This document shows positions 51,778 to 61,731 of a stretch of DNA of 64,000 nucleotides, in pieces. The DNA lies in assembly GCF_024204685.1 (NCBI RefSeq), contig NZ_CP100350.1:1962501-2026500 (forward strand), read 5' to 3'. Each line of letters starts with the position of its first letter. Within the stretch, counting starts at the first letter, position 1. This DNA is from Gilvimarinus sp. DA14 (GTDB taxonomy: Bacteria; Pseudomonadota; Gammaproteobacteria; Pseudomonadales; Cellvibrionaceae). The notes beneath the pieces are model-generated. The model saw only the letters and a program-made list of their open reading frames with translations, made no database searches and was not told where the DNA came from. The position numbers and the translations under genes were made by a program.

Positions 51778-53889
51778 CTAGCTCGCTGATGGTGTGTGCG
51801 GCTTATTCTCCGATCCACCTTTTTTAACTCCCGGCTCATCCTCTGGCGGCTCGGGCGGAGTCGCCAACATGTCGTCGTGCTCTTCCATACGCCAGGGCAA
51901 GCTGGCGGTAGAGATGTGCAAAAAGTGCAGATGCTTTTCAAACTGATCGAGAATATCGGTAATAATATCCTGCTGATCAAAGCCGAACACATCGTAAGAC
52001 TGCCCACCGCGGCGCAGGAAAACCTCAGCGCGATAGTAGTTTTCTTGCTCTTCATCAGAGCGTAAACCCTGTTCATACGCATAATCTGGCAGCGGATGCT
52101 CGAGGCGACGGATCTCGTAAATAAAATCTACGTGTTCGTCTTTAATCACTTCCAGATAGATGCGGTTATTATCCCGATCCTCGCGCACCGCGGCCTGCCA
52201 GCCCTCTTTAACCAGCTCGCGTTCTACCCGATGCATCGCTTTACTGACGGTGGTGTCCATAAACTGCTGAACTTCCTCAAGGTTGGGAAAGTTCACCAGG
52301 CCGTGCAACCGCTGGCGCCATAGGCCTCGCCCGTTGGTGCCAGAGAAGCGCTGATGCACATCGGTTTTCAAACTGCTTTGGTGGTGTCCTTCAATGACCA
52401 GGGCGCGCCACATACCCACGGCCGAAATAATCATAATAATGCTAAACGGCAAAGCACTGGCAATGGTCATGGTTTGCAGTGCGCCCAGCCCGCCGGCGAG
52501 CAACAAGGTGCCAGCCACAACGCCCTCGGCAGAGGCCCAGAACACGCGCTGCCAGGCAGGCGTGTGTAATGCACCGCCCGAGGCCAGGGAATCGATCACC
52601 AGCGAGCCCGAGTCCGAAGAAGTAACGAAGAACGTAATAATCAGCAACACAGTAATGAACGATACAACAGAGGTCCAAGGCAGGACTTCGTACAGTTTAA
52701 ACAAGGCGATGGCCTGGTTGTTCTGCACCTCACCAATCAGCGAGGTGTAGCCCTCGTTCATAATTTCATTGAGCGCGGTATCGCCGAAAACCGAAAACCA
52801 CAAAAAGGTAAACAGTGAAGGCACCAACATTACCCCCACCACAAACTCGCGAATGGTGCGGCCGCGACTAATCTTGGCAATAAACAGCCCCACAAATGGA
52901 GCCCAGGCGATAGTCCAGCCAAAAATAAACAGCGTCCAATTTCCAATCCAGTCGCTGCGCGAATAAGCTTCCAAGTTAAATGTGCGCTCGACAATGAAGT
53001 TGAGATAGCTACCGGTGTTTTGTAAGAAGGTTTCCAGAATGTGTACCGACGGGCCGACAATAAAGACAAAAATCATCAGCGATACGGCCAGCACCATATT
53101 CAAAATAGACAGTCGCTTTACGCCTTTATCCATGCCCGCAACTACCGAAAAAATTGCCAAACCGGTAATGCAGGCGATGGTAATCAGCTGCACAGTGGTA
53201 CTGACGGGAATGGACGGCCAAAGATAATTAATCCCGGCATTAATTTGCGTGACGGACAGCCCCAGGGTGGTGGCAATACCAAACATAGTGCCGAGAATGG
53301 CAAAAACATCCACCGCGTGACCGATGGGCCCGTAAATGCGATCGCCCACCAACGGATAGAGCGCCGAGCGAATAGAAAGTGGCAAGCCGTGGCGGAAGGC
53401 AAAGTACGCCAGTACCAACCCAACCAGGCCGTAAATGGCCCAGATGTGAAAACCCCAGTGAAAAAAAGCGATTTGCATTGCCTGTTTCGCAGAGCCGACT
53501 GTTTCTGCCGCTCCCGCTGGCGGCGAGGCGTAGTGAAGCACCGGCTCCGCCACACCAAAAAACAGCAGTGCAATACCGTAGCCGGCTGAGAACAACATGG
53601 CGAACCACTCGGGAAAGCTGTACTGCGCATCGGCATGATCCGGGCCGAGCTTGATACTACCCCACTTTGTCATGGCCACACTGACGATAAACACCAAAAA
53701 GAAAGCCACCGACAGCATATAAAACCAGCCGAAGGTTTCGGTGATGTAAGAAAGGGTTGATTCAAACAGATTACCCGCTAAATCTGGATTGCTGATGGTG
53801 CCAACCACCAGTAAAAAGATAACCACCACAGCGGGGATAAATACTGGAATGAGAACCGTAGAACTGCTCTTGGTTTTTTCTTCCGTCAT
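51778..53889 (-). CDS. betT: BCCT family choline/betaine transporter
   Basis: 703 residues from MTEEKTK (53889), with AGGATGG upstream. Twelve membrane segments; the family blocks are WGFHIWAIYGLVGLVLAYFAFRHGLPLSIRSALYPLVG, GIATTLGLSVTQINAGINYLW, WTLFIFGWTIAWAPFVGLFIAKISRGRTIREFVVGV and FVTSSDSGSLVIDSLASGG. A long C-terminal cytoplasmic domain of about 190 residues marks the BetT subfamily, where it senses osmolarity. It should import choline or a related quaternary amine by secondary transport. First gene of an operon with a porin and a PotD-like binding protein. Confidence 0.93.
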   Translation of the reverse strand: MTEEKTKSSSTVLIPVFIPAVVVIFLLVVGTISNPDLAGNLFESTLSYITETFGWFYMLSVAFFLVFIVSVAMTKWGSIKLGPDHADAQYSFPEWFAMLFSAGYGIALLFFGVAEPVLHYASPPAGAAETVGSAKQAMQIAFFHWGFHIWAIYGLVGLVLAYFAFRHGLPLSIRSALYPLVGDRIYGPIGHAVDVFAILGTMFGIATTLGLSVTQINAGINYLWPSIPVSTTVQLITIACITGLAIFSVVAGMDKGVKRLSILNMVLAVSLMIFVFIVGPSVHILETFLQNTGSYLNFIVERTFNLEAYSRSDWIGNWTLFIFGWTIAWAPFVGLFIAKISRGRTIREFVVGVMLVPSLFTFLWFSVFGDTALNEIMNEGYTSLIGEVQNNQAIALFKLYEVLPWTSVVSFITVLLIITFFVTSSDSGSLVIDSLASGGALHTPAWQRVFWASAEGVVAGTLLLAGGLGALQTMTIASALPFSIIMIISAVGMWRALVIEGHHQSSLKTDVHQRFSGTNGRGLWRQRLHGLVNFPNLEEVQQFMDTTVSKAMHRVERELVKEGWQAAVREDRDNNRIYLEVIKDEHVDFIYEIRRLEHPLPDYAYEQGLRSDEEQENYYRAEVFLRRGGQSYDVFGFDQQDIITDILDQFEKHLHFLHISTASLPWRMEEHDDMLATPPEPPEDEPGVKKGGSENKPHTPSAS

Positions 53890-54190
53890 AAGTCCATCCT
53901 GGGATTGCAAAAAACTTTCTTAGACTAGTGCCTGATAACACTATTTAAGTACAGCCTATCAGTTGACTGCGCGCATTTCATCTTGCAAGCCCTGCACGGC
54001 AACTAACAGCCAGTAATTTGAAGTTCGCGCCCGCGTTGGGCGGAATAGTCAATGAAGCGCCAGGTTGAGACATTTCACACTGCAGACAAAACCTGGCAGA
54101 AGAGGCTGAGCGCTGCACACTCATTTGCCTATCTTCACTGCAACACACATAAGCACATCTTCGGGCGGTTCAGCGTCCGCCCTGATCTTG
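53890..54190. other. Intergenic gap, nothing supported
   Basis: About 300 bases with no ORF that has a plausible start or domain. It holds the promoter region of betT (near 53890-53960) by position; no clear -35/-10 pair or terminator stands out. Confidence 0.5.
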
Positions 54191-55198
54191 TTAAGGGTAA
54201 ATTTGGCTCCAATCTTCTTTCATATCGACGACCAACCAACCGCGCTGGGAGGCTTCATCCAAGGCGGCATCAAGCTTGCCGATATGCGACTTGCGGTCAT
54301 AGGCGTATTCGCGCTCGGCATCCGTGTGGTGAATAATGACGCCCAAACGCGGGGTAGTGTCGGTTTCGTTGCGAGCAATAGTCGTGTACTGCAGCATCTG
54401 TAAATCACCATCTGAATTGCCTATCGCAATTAATGGTCGACGCCCAATATGGCGAGAAATACCAACGGGCTTACCCTCTTTATCGTCGATTAAACTAAGA
54501 GCCGGCTGGCGTATTACGGCGGGCACGCCATCATTCATTACATATTTAGCCTCAATGGTAGAACCCACAACCTGCTCAGGCGGCACACCGTAAACATCCT
54601 CTGCAAAAACGCGTAAAAAACCAATACCGCCACCAGAGACAATAAACACTTTAAAATCATTGGCTCGCAAGTAATCCATCAGCTCAAGCATCGGTTGATA
54701 CACCATATCGGTATAGGTTTTTCCCGTGCCCGGGTGCTTGGCATTAGCCAGCCAATCGGCGGCAATTTGTGCGAACTCCTGCTCCGACATTCCGGTATGA
54801 GTTTCCGCGATAATTTTCATTAAAGCGTCCATTCCACCGGCGGACAGTTTCTTCATATCTCCATTTAAAACACTTTTGTAAGGCTCAATCTCTTTCCACT
54901 GCGGATTATCTTTGGACAGAGCCTTGATGCGATCCAGCGCGAACAGCAGCTGAAAATAAACAGGCTGTTCGGACCAGAGTGTGCCGTCATTATCGGTGGT
55001 TACAATGCGTTCAGCCGCAGGTACAAAATCAGCGGAGCCAGGAGTTGTGACTTTTTTGACGTATTCAATAATGGTCTGTTTGGTGGGGCCATCTTTCCAG
55101 GACGGTAAGGGCTCGTCAGCTTGCACGTTTACCGCAAGCGCGAAAAGCAGCCACACTGAGATAAAAGATGCCAGCCTAGCGTGAACAGATGTGTTCAT
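54191..55198 (-). CDS. Periplasmic HAD-superfamily phosphatase
   Basis: 335 residues from the ATG at 55198, with a signal peptide (cleavage after VNVQA). HAD motifs are IVTTDNDGTLWSEQP (motif I DNDGT, in place of the common DxDGT), FKVFIVSGGGIGFL (motif II) and PLIAIGNSDGDLQML (motif III/IV). The substrate is not known. Exported HAD enzymes of this kind are common in marine and soil bacteria and may scavenge phosphate esters. It is unlike the cytoplasmic SerB. Confidence 0.85.
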   Translation of the reverse strand: MNTSVHARLASFISVWLLFALAVNVQADEPLPSWKDGPTKQTIIEYVKKVTTPGSADFVPAAERIVTTDNDGTLWSEQPVYFQLLFALDRIKALSKDNPQWKEIEPYKSVLNGDMKKLSAGGMDALMKIIAETHTGMSEQEFAQIAADWLANAKHPGTGKTYTDMVYQPMLELMDYLRANDFKVFIVSGGGIGFLRVFAEDVYGVPPEQVVGSTIEAKYVMNDGVPAVIRQPALSLIDDKEGKPVGISRHIGRRPLIAIGNSDGDLQMLQYTTIARNETDTTPRLGVIIHHTDAEREYAYDRKSHIGKLDAALDEASQRGWLVVDMKEDWSQIYP

Positions 55199-55512
55199 AA
55201 CCAATATCCTTTTGCATCGATACGGCGAGCGCGAGCCCGCACTAAAAATAGTTGTTGAGCGGTAGCTGCGAGGTATTCGCAAAATTGAACTGTTGTTCGA
55301 TTGCACGCATAGATCAACCACACCTCTGTGGTGTTCTGTGTGGCCGCGCACTCAACACAGGCGTAATAGTATAGCCACTTTTATGACAGCTGATAACCGC
55401 AGCCACGCCAGCTAGTCACATTGCTTCCTCGCGCTGGCGGACAATATGCAGCAGTTAGAGCCTCGTTTGCTATTCGCACACACAAACACGTTTGTTCACA
55501 GCGGGGATCAGA
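55199..55512. other. Intergenic gap, nothing supported
   Basis: 314 bases between the HAD gene and the TspO gene. No ORF with a convincing start; ACAACC-rich stretch with CACCTCTGTGGTG (55320-55332) as a small palindrome. Confidence 0.45.
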
Positions 55513-56007
55513 CTACAAGTTCTGAGGATTAAGCTGCCAAACCACCAGATTCAGTGCAACAGCAAAGGTTACCCACCCCCAACAGGGCAACATCAGTGCC
55601 GCCGCCCAGCGGCTGACAAAGGCAAAGTGGTACACAGTGCAAGAGAGTAGCGCCCACAGAATCAGGACATCGAGAAACGCCAGGCCACCCATTTTCCAGG
55701 CAAAAAATAGCCAGCACCACAGGGCATTAGCCACTAACTGTAAAACAAAAAATATCAGGCCTTTACGTGCGTGCGGCTTAGCTCGCTGCAGCCACACGAG
55801 CCATGCAGCTACCGCCATCATAACGTACAGCGCCGTCCACACCGGGCCAAACGCTTTACCTGGCGGTGCCCAGGACGGCTGCTGCAGTAGACTATAAAAC
55901 TCCTGCGCATCTGCAGCCGCGAGACCGCCAACACCGGCAGCGGCAAAACTTAAAGCCAACCAAGCTAATAACGCCAGCCATGAGCTCCGTGTTGCAAACA
56001 ACTTCAT
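55513..56007 (-). CDS. tspO: TspO/MBR family tryptophan-rich sensory protein
   Basis: 164 residues with five membrane segments. WAPPGKAFGPVWTALYVMMAVAAWLVW and ALWCWLFFAWKMGGLAFLDVLILWALLSCTVYHF are family blocks (PxxxFGPVWTxLYxxM and the ALWxxxFF region). The protein binds porphyrins and affects their breakdown or transport. The mature first residues ARSSWLALLAWLAL belong to segment 1. Confidence 0.93.
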   Translation of the reverse strand: MKLFATRSSWLALLAWLALSFAAAGVGGLAAADAQEFYSLLQQPSWAPPGKAFGPVWTALYVMMAVAAWLVWLQRAKPHARKGLIFFVLQLVANALWCWLFFAWKMGGLAFLDVLILWALLSCTVYHFAFVSRWAAALMLPCWGWVTFAVALNLVVWQLNPQNL

Positions 56008-56137
56008 TATTGCGTCCTTATTGGTTGAACAATCCTCGTTGCACTACGCACCGAGGACTATTTTGGCTCACTGACATACCAAGCCCGAACTGACTCTTTA
56101 CTGCACTGTGACGTCGCAGCGCACTTGATCCTACGGC

Positions 56138-57886
56138 TTAGGAATCTTCCACCACCGGCTTCACTCGCGGATCGGAATCGATCACCGCGTCCAAGGCTTC
56201 TGCCAAGGTGGGGTAGACAACAAAATTCCCGTTTTCTGGCTTTATTTGCGCCTTCACCATCGCCTTTAACGGCTGAAACTGTATATCAGACAGTACCAGC
56301 TCTACTTTACGTTTTTTACAGCGCTTTAAGAAAGTAGCAAAACCGTCAAGTCCACCAGCATCCAGTAAAGGCACGCCATCCATATGAATCACTAAACCGC
56401 GCTGGTCCTTTGCCAATCGATCCAACTCGGCAAATATCTTATCCGCCGCGGCAAAAAACAGCGGCCCAGAAATTTTAACCACCCGCCACCCCTCTGGCAG
56501 CGGCTTGGGCACATGTTTGAGCTTTTTGGTGATATCACTGACCTTTGTCATGGCGGCGATATCGCGCATAAACAACAGGGCAGCAATCACCACCGCGCTG
56601 CCAATCGCCACTACCATATCCACCATTAGTGTGAGCAGTAAGCAGACCGTAAACACCAGTACATCCGCAGGCGGTGCGGTGCGCACAGTGGCGATAATCT
56701 GGCGGCCGTAACACATCCGCCAGGCGACAATAATCACCAGCGTGGCCATAGAGGCCATGGGCAAGTGCTTGAGGTAGGGAGCAATCCACAGCAAACTCAC
56801 TGCAATCACTAGTGCATGCACCACCGAGGCCATAGGTGTTGCCGCCCCGGCGCGAAGGTTAGTGGTGGAGCGCGCCAGCTCGGGGGCGGCACTGAACCCA
56901 CCAAAAAATGCCGCCGCCGTATTACCCACCCCCAGGCCAAACACCTCGGCATTCGCGTGATAGCGCTTGCCAGTCATGCGCTCCAGCATTACCGCGCACA
57001 GCAAGGCCTCAATAGCTCCCAGCAAGGCGATAGTGAGCGCCTGGGGCAAGAGCGAACTCATCATCTCCAGCGACCAGGGCTCCCCCTGGCTCTGCTGCCA
57101 GGGGAGAACTAACTCCGGCAGAAAGTTGGGAATGCCCGCCACGGTATGCCCGGCTGGAGCCTGATACTCAAAGCTGGTGGCAATGGTCGCCACCGGGTAA
57201 CCCCAGTGCGCCAGTAAAAAGGCCAAGAGCGTACCGGCAACAATGGTCAGCAAATGAGCGGGAATGGGAATGCGCAACAGTGGCCAGGCGTACATCACCG
57301 CAAAAGAGACAAAGCTCACCAACAAAGTGGGCCAGTGCACCGTAGCCAGATGCCGCAGGATCATCCACAACTTGGCAAAGTAAAAATCCGGCATGGGCTC
57401 TGTCAGCACCAGGCCGAGCAAGTCAGGCAACTGAATAGTAGCCAAAATAAGGGCGATACCCAGGGTGAAACCAAAAGTCACGGTATTGGGAATATAGGTG
57501 ACCACCCGGCCGAATCTGGCCACTGCCATCAGCATCATAAACACGCCGGACATCAAGGTCGTAAGCAGTAAACCCGACAAGCCAAACTGCTGCACTACCG
57601 GCTGTAAAATAACGACGAAAGCAGCGGTGGGGCCGGACACCGAAAAACGCGAGCCGCCCAACAAGGCCATCAACAAGCCCGCCACCAGCGAGGTGTACAA
57701 ACCGTGTTCGGGCGGCACGCCGATCGCGATGGCCAGAGCCATAGATAGGGGGATGGCCGAAATGCCCACAGTGATGCCAGCCAGCAAATCGCCGCGCAGC
57801 TTGGCGACGTTATAGCCCTCATCAAAGCAGCTTTCGCGCACAGCGCTCGCTACCTTCAACCCCAGTAAATTGCGTCTTGCCGACAT
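56138..57886 (-). CDS. SulP family anion transporter with STAS domain
   Basis: 582 residues. The SulP membrane domain shows LRGDLLAGITVGISAIPLSMALAIAIGVPPEHGLYTSLVAGLLMALLGGSRFSVSGPTAAFVVIL, GNTAAAFFGGFSAAPELARSTTNLRAGA and the GATG-like SGPTA. The STAS domain (RGLVIHMDGVPLLDAGGLDGFATFLKRCKKRKVELVLSDIQ) occupies the last 100 residues. Members carry sulfate, bicarbonate or dicarboxylates; the substrate here is unknown. Confidence 0.92.
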   Translation of the reverse strand: MSARRNLLGLKVASAVRESCFDEGYNVAKLRGDLLAGITVGISAIPLSMALAIAIGVPPEHGLYTSLVAGLLMALLGGSRFSVSGPTAAFVVILQPVVQQFGLSGLLLTTLMSGVFMMLMAVARFGRVVTYIPNTVTFGFTLGIALILATIQLPDLLGLVLTEPMPDFYFAKLWMILRHLATVHWPTLLVSFVSFAVMYAWPLLRIPIPAHLLTIVAGTLLAFLLAHWGYPVATIATSFEYQAPAGHTVAGIPNFLPELVLPWQQSQGEPWSLEMMSSLLPQALTIALLGAIEALLCAVMLERMTGKRYHANAEVFGLGVGNTAAAFFGGFSAAPELARSTTNLRAGAATPMASVVHALVIAVSLLWIAPYLKHLPMASMATLVIIVAWRMCYGRQIIATVRTAPPADVLVFTVCLLLTLMVDMVVAIGSAVVIAALLFMRDIAAMTKVSDITKKLKHVPKPLPEGWRVVKISGPLFFAAADKIFAELDRLAKDQRGLVIHMDGVPLLDAGGLDGFATFLKRCKKRKVELVLSDIQFQPLKAMVKAQIKPENGNFVVYPTLAEALDAVIDSDPRVKPVVEDS

Positions 57887-58032
57887 AGCGCGCCCGTTTC
57901 CAGCTCCTTGAACTCAACTGTAAAGTATACACCTGCCCCCTTGCCAAGCCCCGGGCAAAGGGATATAACACTTGTCACAATAATGACACAATATACGCCA
58001 CGACACTGATCGTAGGCTCACTGGGCGGATGT

Positions 58033-58941
58033 ATGCAGTGCACCAGATTAGCGAAGTATGTAGCCTTCTTTGCGGCTCTCATTAGCATTATCCTTTGCTT
58101 GAGCCCGAGCGCTTTGGCGCAGCCCAAAGTATCGCCGAGCGCCCCTATGAAAGTAACACTTTGGGGCGGTAAAAACGGCCGCACCGCCTACGAAGCCGAC
58201 CTTCTGCAGGCCATTCTCCAGGCCACCGACGATGAGTATCCGGCGTATCAGTTTAGTATCAACAATGACCTTCTAGGCTCCGAGCGCGGCCGTCAGGCTG
58301 TAGCACAAGGGGACATCGTTAACGTCTATGTCTCGGGCCTGCAACGCGATAACTACACCGAAAGTGGCCAGCTTTTACCCATTGAACTCCCTACCATGAA
58401 TGGCTTGCTGGGCTATCGCGCAGCAATAGTGCGCACCACCGAGCTACCCCAAATACAAAATTCCGCAGCGCAAAATCAACTGCGTAATTTAGTGATAGGC
58501 CAGGGCAAAGGTTGGCTCGATACCGACATTCTGCGCTTTAACGACTACACGGTAGATGACAGCGGCCGCTATGAGAACTTATTGAATATGCTTGCCTACG
58601 GGCGCTTTGACGCTGTACTGCTGGGCCTTGCCGAAGCGCAAAGCGAGTTGCGAGCCAGCGCGGCGGCCAGTCAGCTCAGCATCCTCCCCGAGCTGATTCT
58701 TTACTACCCGCACGCCATGGTTTTTTACGTCAGCGGCAGTCAGCCTGAGCTTGCCCAGCGAATCCACCAAGGGCTGGTTAAAGTTACCGACAACGGCACT
58801 CTTAACCAGTTAATGCAGCGCCACTTTGGCTCAGCACTGGAGGCCATTCGCCAGCGCGAGACGCAAATGCTCGTACTGGATCACCCCAACCCGACCCTGT
58901 TCCCCGATTTAAAAACCCCATTATTGGCCCAGCATCCGTGA
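58033..58941 (+). CDS. Periplasmic binding-protein-like (SBP_bac_3) protein
   Basis: 302 residues with a signal peptide (cleavage after SALAQP). The fold is that of SBP_bac_3 (MKVTLWGGKNGRTAYEADLLQAILQAT, LVIGQGKGWLDTDILRFNDYTVDDSGRYENLLNMLAYGRFDAVLLGLAEA, LILYYPHAMVFYVSGSQPELAQRIHQGLVKVTDNG). No transport genes lie nearby. Such orphan binding proteins sometimes work as sensor inputs or enzyme-like domains; none is evident here. It sits next to the sortase pair, convergent with it. Confidence 0.8.
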   Translation: MQCTRLAKYVAFFAALISIILCLSPSALAQPKVSPSAPMKVTLWGGKNGRTAYEADLLQAILQATDDEYPAYQFSINNDLLGSERGRQAVAQGDIVNVYVSGLQRDNYTESGQLLPIELPTMNGLLGYRAAIVRTTELPQIQNSAAQNQLRNLVIGQGKGWLDTDILRFNDYTVDDSGRYENLLNMLAYGRFDAVLLGLAEAQSELRASAAASQLSILPELILYYPHAMVFYVSGSQPELAQRIHQGLVKVTDNGTLNQLMQRHFGSALEAIRQRETQMLVLDHPNPTLFPDLKTPLLAQHP

Positions 58942-58942
58942 T

Positions 58943-59587
58943 TTACAGACGCGCCTGATAGCGACCCAGCGGCGCCTGGTGTTGCCAACTGCGATCGGCA
59001 CGCACCACGTAGCGCAACGCACCGCGGGGCACCAGCGCATCGAAGGGATAGCAGGTTACCAGCCACAGGGTGTCGGCCGAAGGTTCTATCCACAATTGCT
59101 CGCGGCTGGCATCGGCAATGGAATACTGGCTGATGGTGTAGCTGCGCCATACACCGTCTTCGCCTTGCCAGCGCAGGGTGTCGCCGCGCTTGAGTTCACG
59201 CAAAAAGCCAAAGTGAGTATCCCGGTGCCCGCCAATGACCCGGGCACCCGAGGCAACCGAACCGTCCAGCAATCCCGGCCCAAAGGCCAGCGCCTCACCG
59301 TGCCCGCCGGCAAGTACAAACAAATCGCGCTGCACTCGCCCGGCGCTGTCAACCCACTGTAACCGGGCCACTGGCTGAGTATCGGCCCAGGGCCAGGGCG
59401 CGACGCGCAGATTAGGCGCCGCCAGCTTTTGCTGCCAGGCGCGTTCAATCAGCAATTGCGCGAGGCTTGCCTTTACCTCAATACCCAGGGCACTGCCCCA
59501 CTGCCAGCACAACACCATCACAAGGATGGCACTGACCAATAACCGGCCGCGGTTTTTCCTCACAAAGTGCGTCGCATTAATGCCCAT
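58943..59587 (-). CDS. Class GN sortase
   Basis: 214 residues from the ATG at 59587. One N-terminal membrane segment (RLLVSAILVMVLCWQWGSAL) precedes the sortase fold with VIGGHRDTHFGFL (His121), WLVTCYPFDAL (Cys179) and VPRGALRYVV (Arg188). This is the proteobacterial class GN sortase, which works with a dedicated target protein. Its start overlaps the end of the target gene by 11 bases, so the two form an operon. Confidence 0.93.
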   Translation of the reverse strand: MGINATHFVRKNRGRLLVSAILVMVLCWQWGSALGIEVKASLAQLLIERAWQQKLAAPNLRVAPWPWADTQPVARLQWVDSAGRVQRDLFVLAGGHGEALAFGPGLLDGSVASGARVIGGHRDTHFGFLRELKRGDTLRWQGEDGVWRSYTISQYSIADASREQLWIEPSADTLWLVTCYPFDALVPRGALRYVVRADRSWQHQAPLGRYQARL

Positions 59588-61616
59588 AGCGCACCCCCCG
59601 CCCCTGCAATACCAACAGCGCCAGCAGCGCCAAAGCTCCGAGCAGCCAATGCCAAGCAACACCTGTCGCGGTTTGCGGGTAACCGACTGCGCGCATGCTG
59701 GCGCCGGCAGGCATGGCATTGGCCAGAGCCTGCTCGCGGGCCGTCTCTGCAGCGGGTTTGCTGGGGGTCTTGTCCACCGCCACTAAGCTCGTAAAGCGCG
59801 ACATTAATTGGTACTTAAGCGCTACCGGGAGTATTTTTCCAGAAGCGCTGTCTCCCTCACCTGCGCGGTAGGCCTCGTCCTCTAAAAAAGCGATTTTCTC
59901 GCGGCCAAAGCGCTGCGCCAACAAAGGCACAAATTCTTCTTCACCGCCTACCGCACCATCGCCTAACACTAACTCGCGCAGCCAGGGCTTACCGGCGGAC
60001 TCCCCACGCACCACCACCCGTGCATCCGAGCGCGATGGCCAGGGCGGTAGCTTGGCGATAACCTGCACCGGCTCGCCCCAGTACAAATCCGGCACCTGGC
60101 GGGGAAAAGCCTCTACTGGCTGCGGCCAGTCGATACTGACATTGGTCACCACCGGCTTTTGCAATTTACTCAACAGCTGCTGCATACGCTCCTGCACCTG
60201 ATTGGCATTGGCAATTTCGGTGAAGCTGCCGCGTCCAAACTCCGCCGCGCGACGCATAAAAAACCGGTTGGGAGCACTGCCGATTGCTACGGTAAACAGG
60301 CGCGCGTTGCCTAACCGGCGGTGAATAAGCGTTAACAACTGTGACTCATTACCCACACTGCCATCGGTAACAAACACAATTTGCTGCAGGTGTGATTGCT
60401 CGCCTTTGTGATCAAAGGCGCGAGACAAAGCAGCATGCATTTCAGTGCCGCCATCAGCGCGCATAGCAAGGATTTCTCGCCTTGCTTCTAGTTTATTGTG
60501 TTCACTGGCCAGCACCGCCTGAGAAAATACGGCGCGGGTTTGACTGGCAAAAAACACCACATTAAAACGGTCGCCAGCGCTCAGCTGGTCCAGCGCCATC
60601 AGTGCACTTTGGCGCGCCTGCTCTATGGACTGCCCGGCCATGGACCCCGAAGTATCCACCACCAGAATCAACTCGCGAGGCAAGACTTGTCGTGAATCGA
60701 TTTGCTGCGGGGGCATCAACAGTATTTGTGCGTAGCGCTCACCGCGCCACTGACTGACAAACTGCGCAGCTACCGGCGCGGCATCCGGCTGGGCCCGCCA
60801 GCGCAGTTCAAAATCGCGATCCATCTCGGCTGTGTTCTTTTGCAGCCTAATGCGACGCTCTGTCTGAGCCGCAATCTCGACGCTGATGGCATGGGTATCA
60901 CTCACAACACTCTGCAATGGCATACCCGCCTGCAAATGCACATCGAGCGTCATGGGGTTTAACAGTTTTGCCGGGCGACTGTGCAGCTGAGGCGGAGTCA
61001 TTAAGTGGGCATCGGCCACCTGATCAGTAGGCAGTGCCCAGCCGCTAACACCGGTGGCGATACTCGCCTCGGGCAGTAAGTCAGAGCGGGTGACGCCCGG
61101 AATATAGCGCGGTGTTAAGGTGGTGGGGATGCGCAGACGAAACTCTCCCGAGTCATAGATCACCTGCTGGCTGTAGCCCAAAGTCACCTCCACGGTTTCC
61201 CCCGGGCCCACGTTGGCCAATTGCTGGCGAAACAGATTGGGCCGCTGCTGCTCTACCAGGCTCGCCTTTTGCCCCGCAGCCTTCGCGGCGGCGAAGGTTT
61301 CTCTCGCCTTTTGCTTCTCCTGTATTTCACCTTCAATAATCCGCTCACCGACTTTCATCGTCAGTCGGCTAACGGCGCTGTCCTCCGGCAGCGGAAACAC
61401 ATAAGTGGCATTCACCCAAGTATCGGCGGTGTTTTTAAACTTCTGGGTCAGCTCTACCCGCGCCTCCAGCCCTTGAATAGTAAGCGTGTAGTGGCTGGCG
61501 AGGTGCAATGCCTGCCCGCCCCCATCCAGCTCAAGCTGCCCAGTTTGTTCACTCGATTGCGCCGCGGCACTAAAACAGACCGCAAGCAGCAACCAGAACC
61601 CCATAGTTTTACCCAT
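59577..61616 (-). CDS. Sortase target protein with VIT and VWA domains
   Basis: 679 residues from MGKTMGF (61616), with a signal peptide (cleavage near SAAAQ). A VIT domain (about 30-160: HYTLTIQGLEARVELTQKF, YVFPLPEDSAVSRLTMKVG) is followed by a VWA domain with MIDAS motif VVDTSGSMAGQS near residue 320. Near the C-terminus, YPQTATG, a hydrophobic segment (LLGALALLALLVL) and a basic tail (GRGVRYGH) form the LPxTG-like sorting signal. This is the usual substrate of class GN sortase; both genes are found together in marine proteobacteria, with unknown function. Confidence 0.92.
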   Translation of the reverse strand: MGKTMGFWLLLAVCFSAAAQSSEQTGQLELDGGGQALHLASHYTLTIQGLEARVELTQKFKNTADTWVNATYVFPLPEDSAVSRLTMKVGERIIEGEIQEKQKARETFAAAKAAGQKASLVEQQRPNLFRQQLANVGPGETVEVTLGYSQQVIYDSGEFRLRIPTTLTPRYIPGVTRSDLLPEASIATGVSGWALPTDQVADAHLMTPPQLHSRPAKLLNPMTLDVHLQAGMPLQSVVSDTHAISVEIAAQTERRIRLQKNTAEMDRDFELRWRAQPDAAPVAAQFVSQWRGERYAQILLMPPQQIDSRQVLPRELILVVDTSGSMAGQSIEQARQSALMALDQLSAGDRFNVVFFASQTRAVFSQAVLASEHNKLEARREILAMRADGGTEMHAALSRAFDHKGEQSHLQQIVFVTDGSVGNESQLLTLIHRRLGNARLFTVAIGSAPNRFFMRRAAEFGRGSFTEIANANQVQERMQQLLSKLQKPVVTNVSIDWPQPVEAFPRQVPDLYWGEPVQVIAKLPPWPSRSDARVVVRGESAGKPWLRELVLGDGAVGGEEEFVPLLAQRFGREKIAFLEDEAYRAGEGDSASGKILPVALKYQLMSRFTSLVAVDKTPSKPAAETAREQALANAMPAGASMRAVGYPQTATGVAWHWLLGALALLALLVLQGRGVRYGH

Positions 61617-61731
61617 CTCACTTCTCCGTTGATAGCGATAGAGCCAGTAAAACAAAGCAATAGGGAGGCGCCGGGGCCGAAAAAGGCAAAGCGCTGATCA
61701 ATTGTGATTAAATATGGCAGGAGGAAAAATC

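Noticed and set aside
54052-54336. 94-codon plus-strand frame upstream of the HAD gene end
   Set aside because: Overlaps the 3' end of the HAD gene antisense, no domain, no ribosome-binding site.
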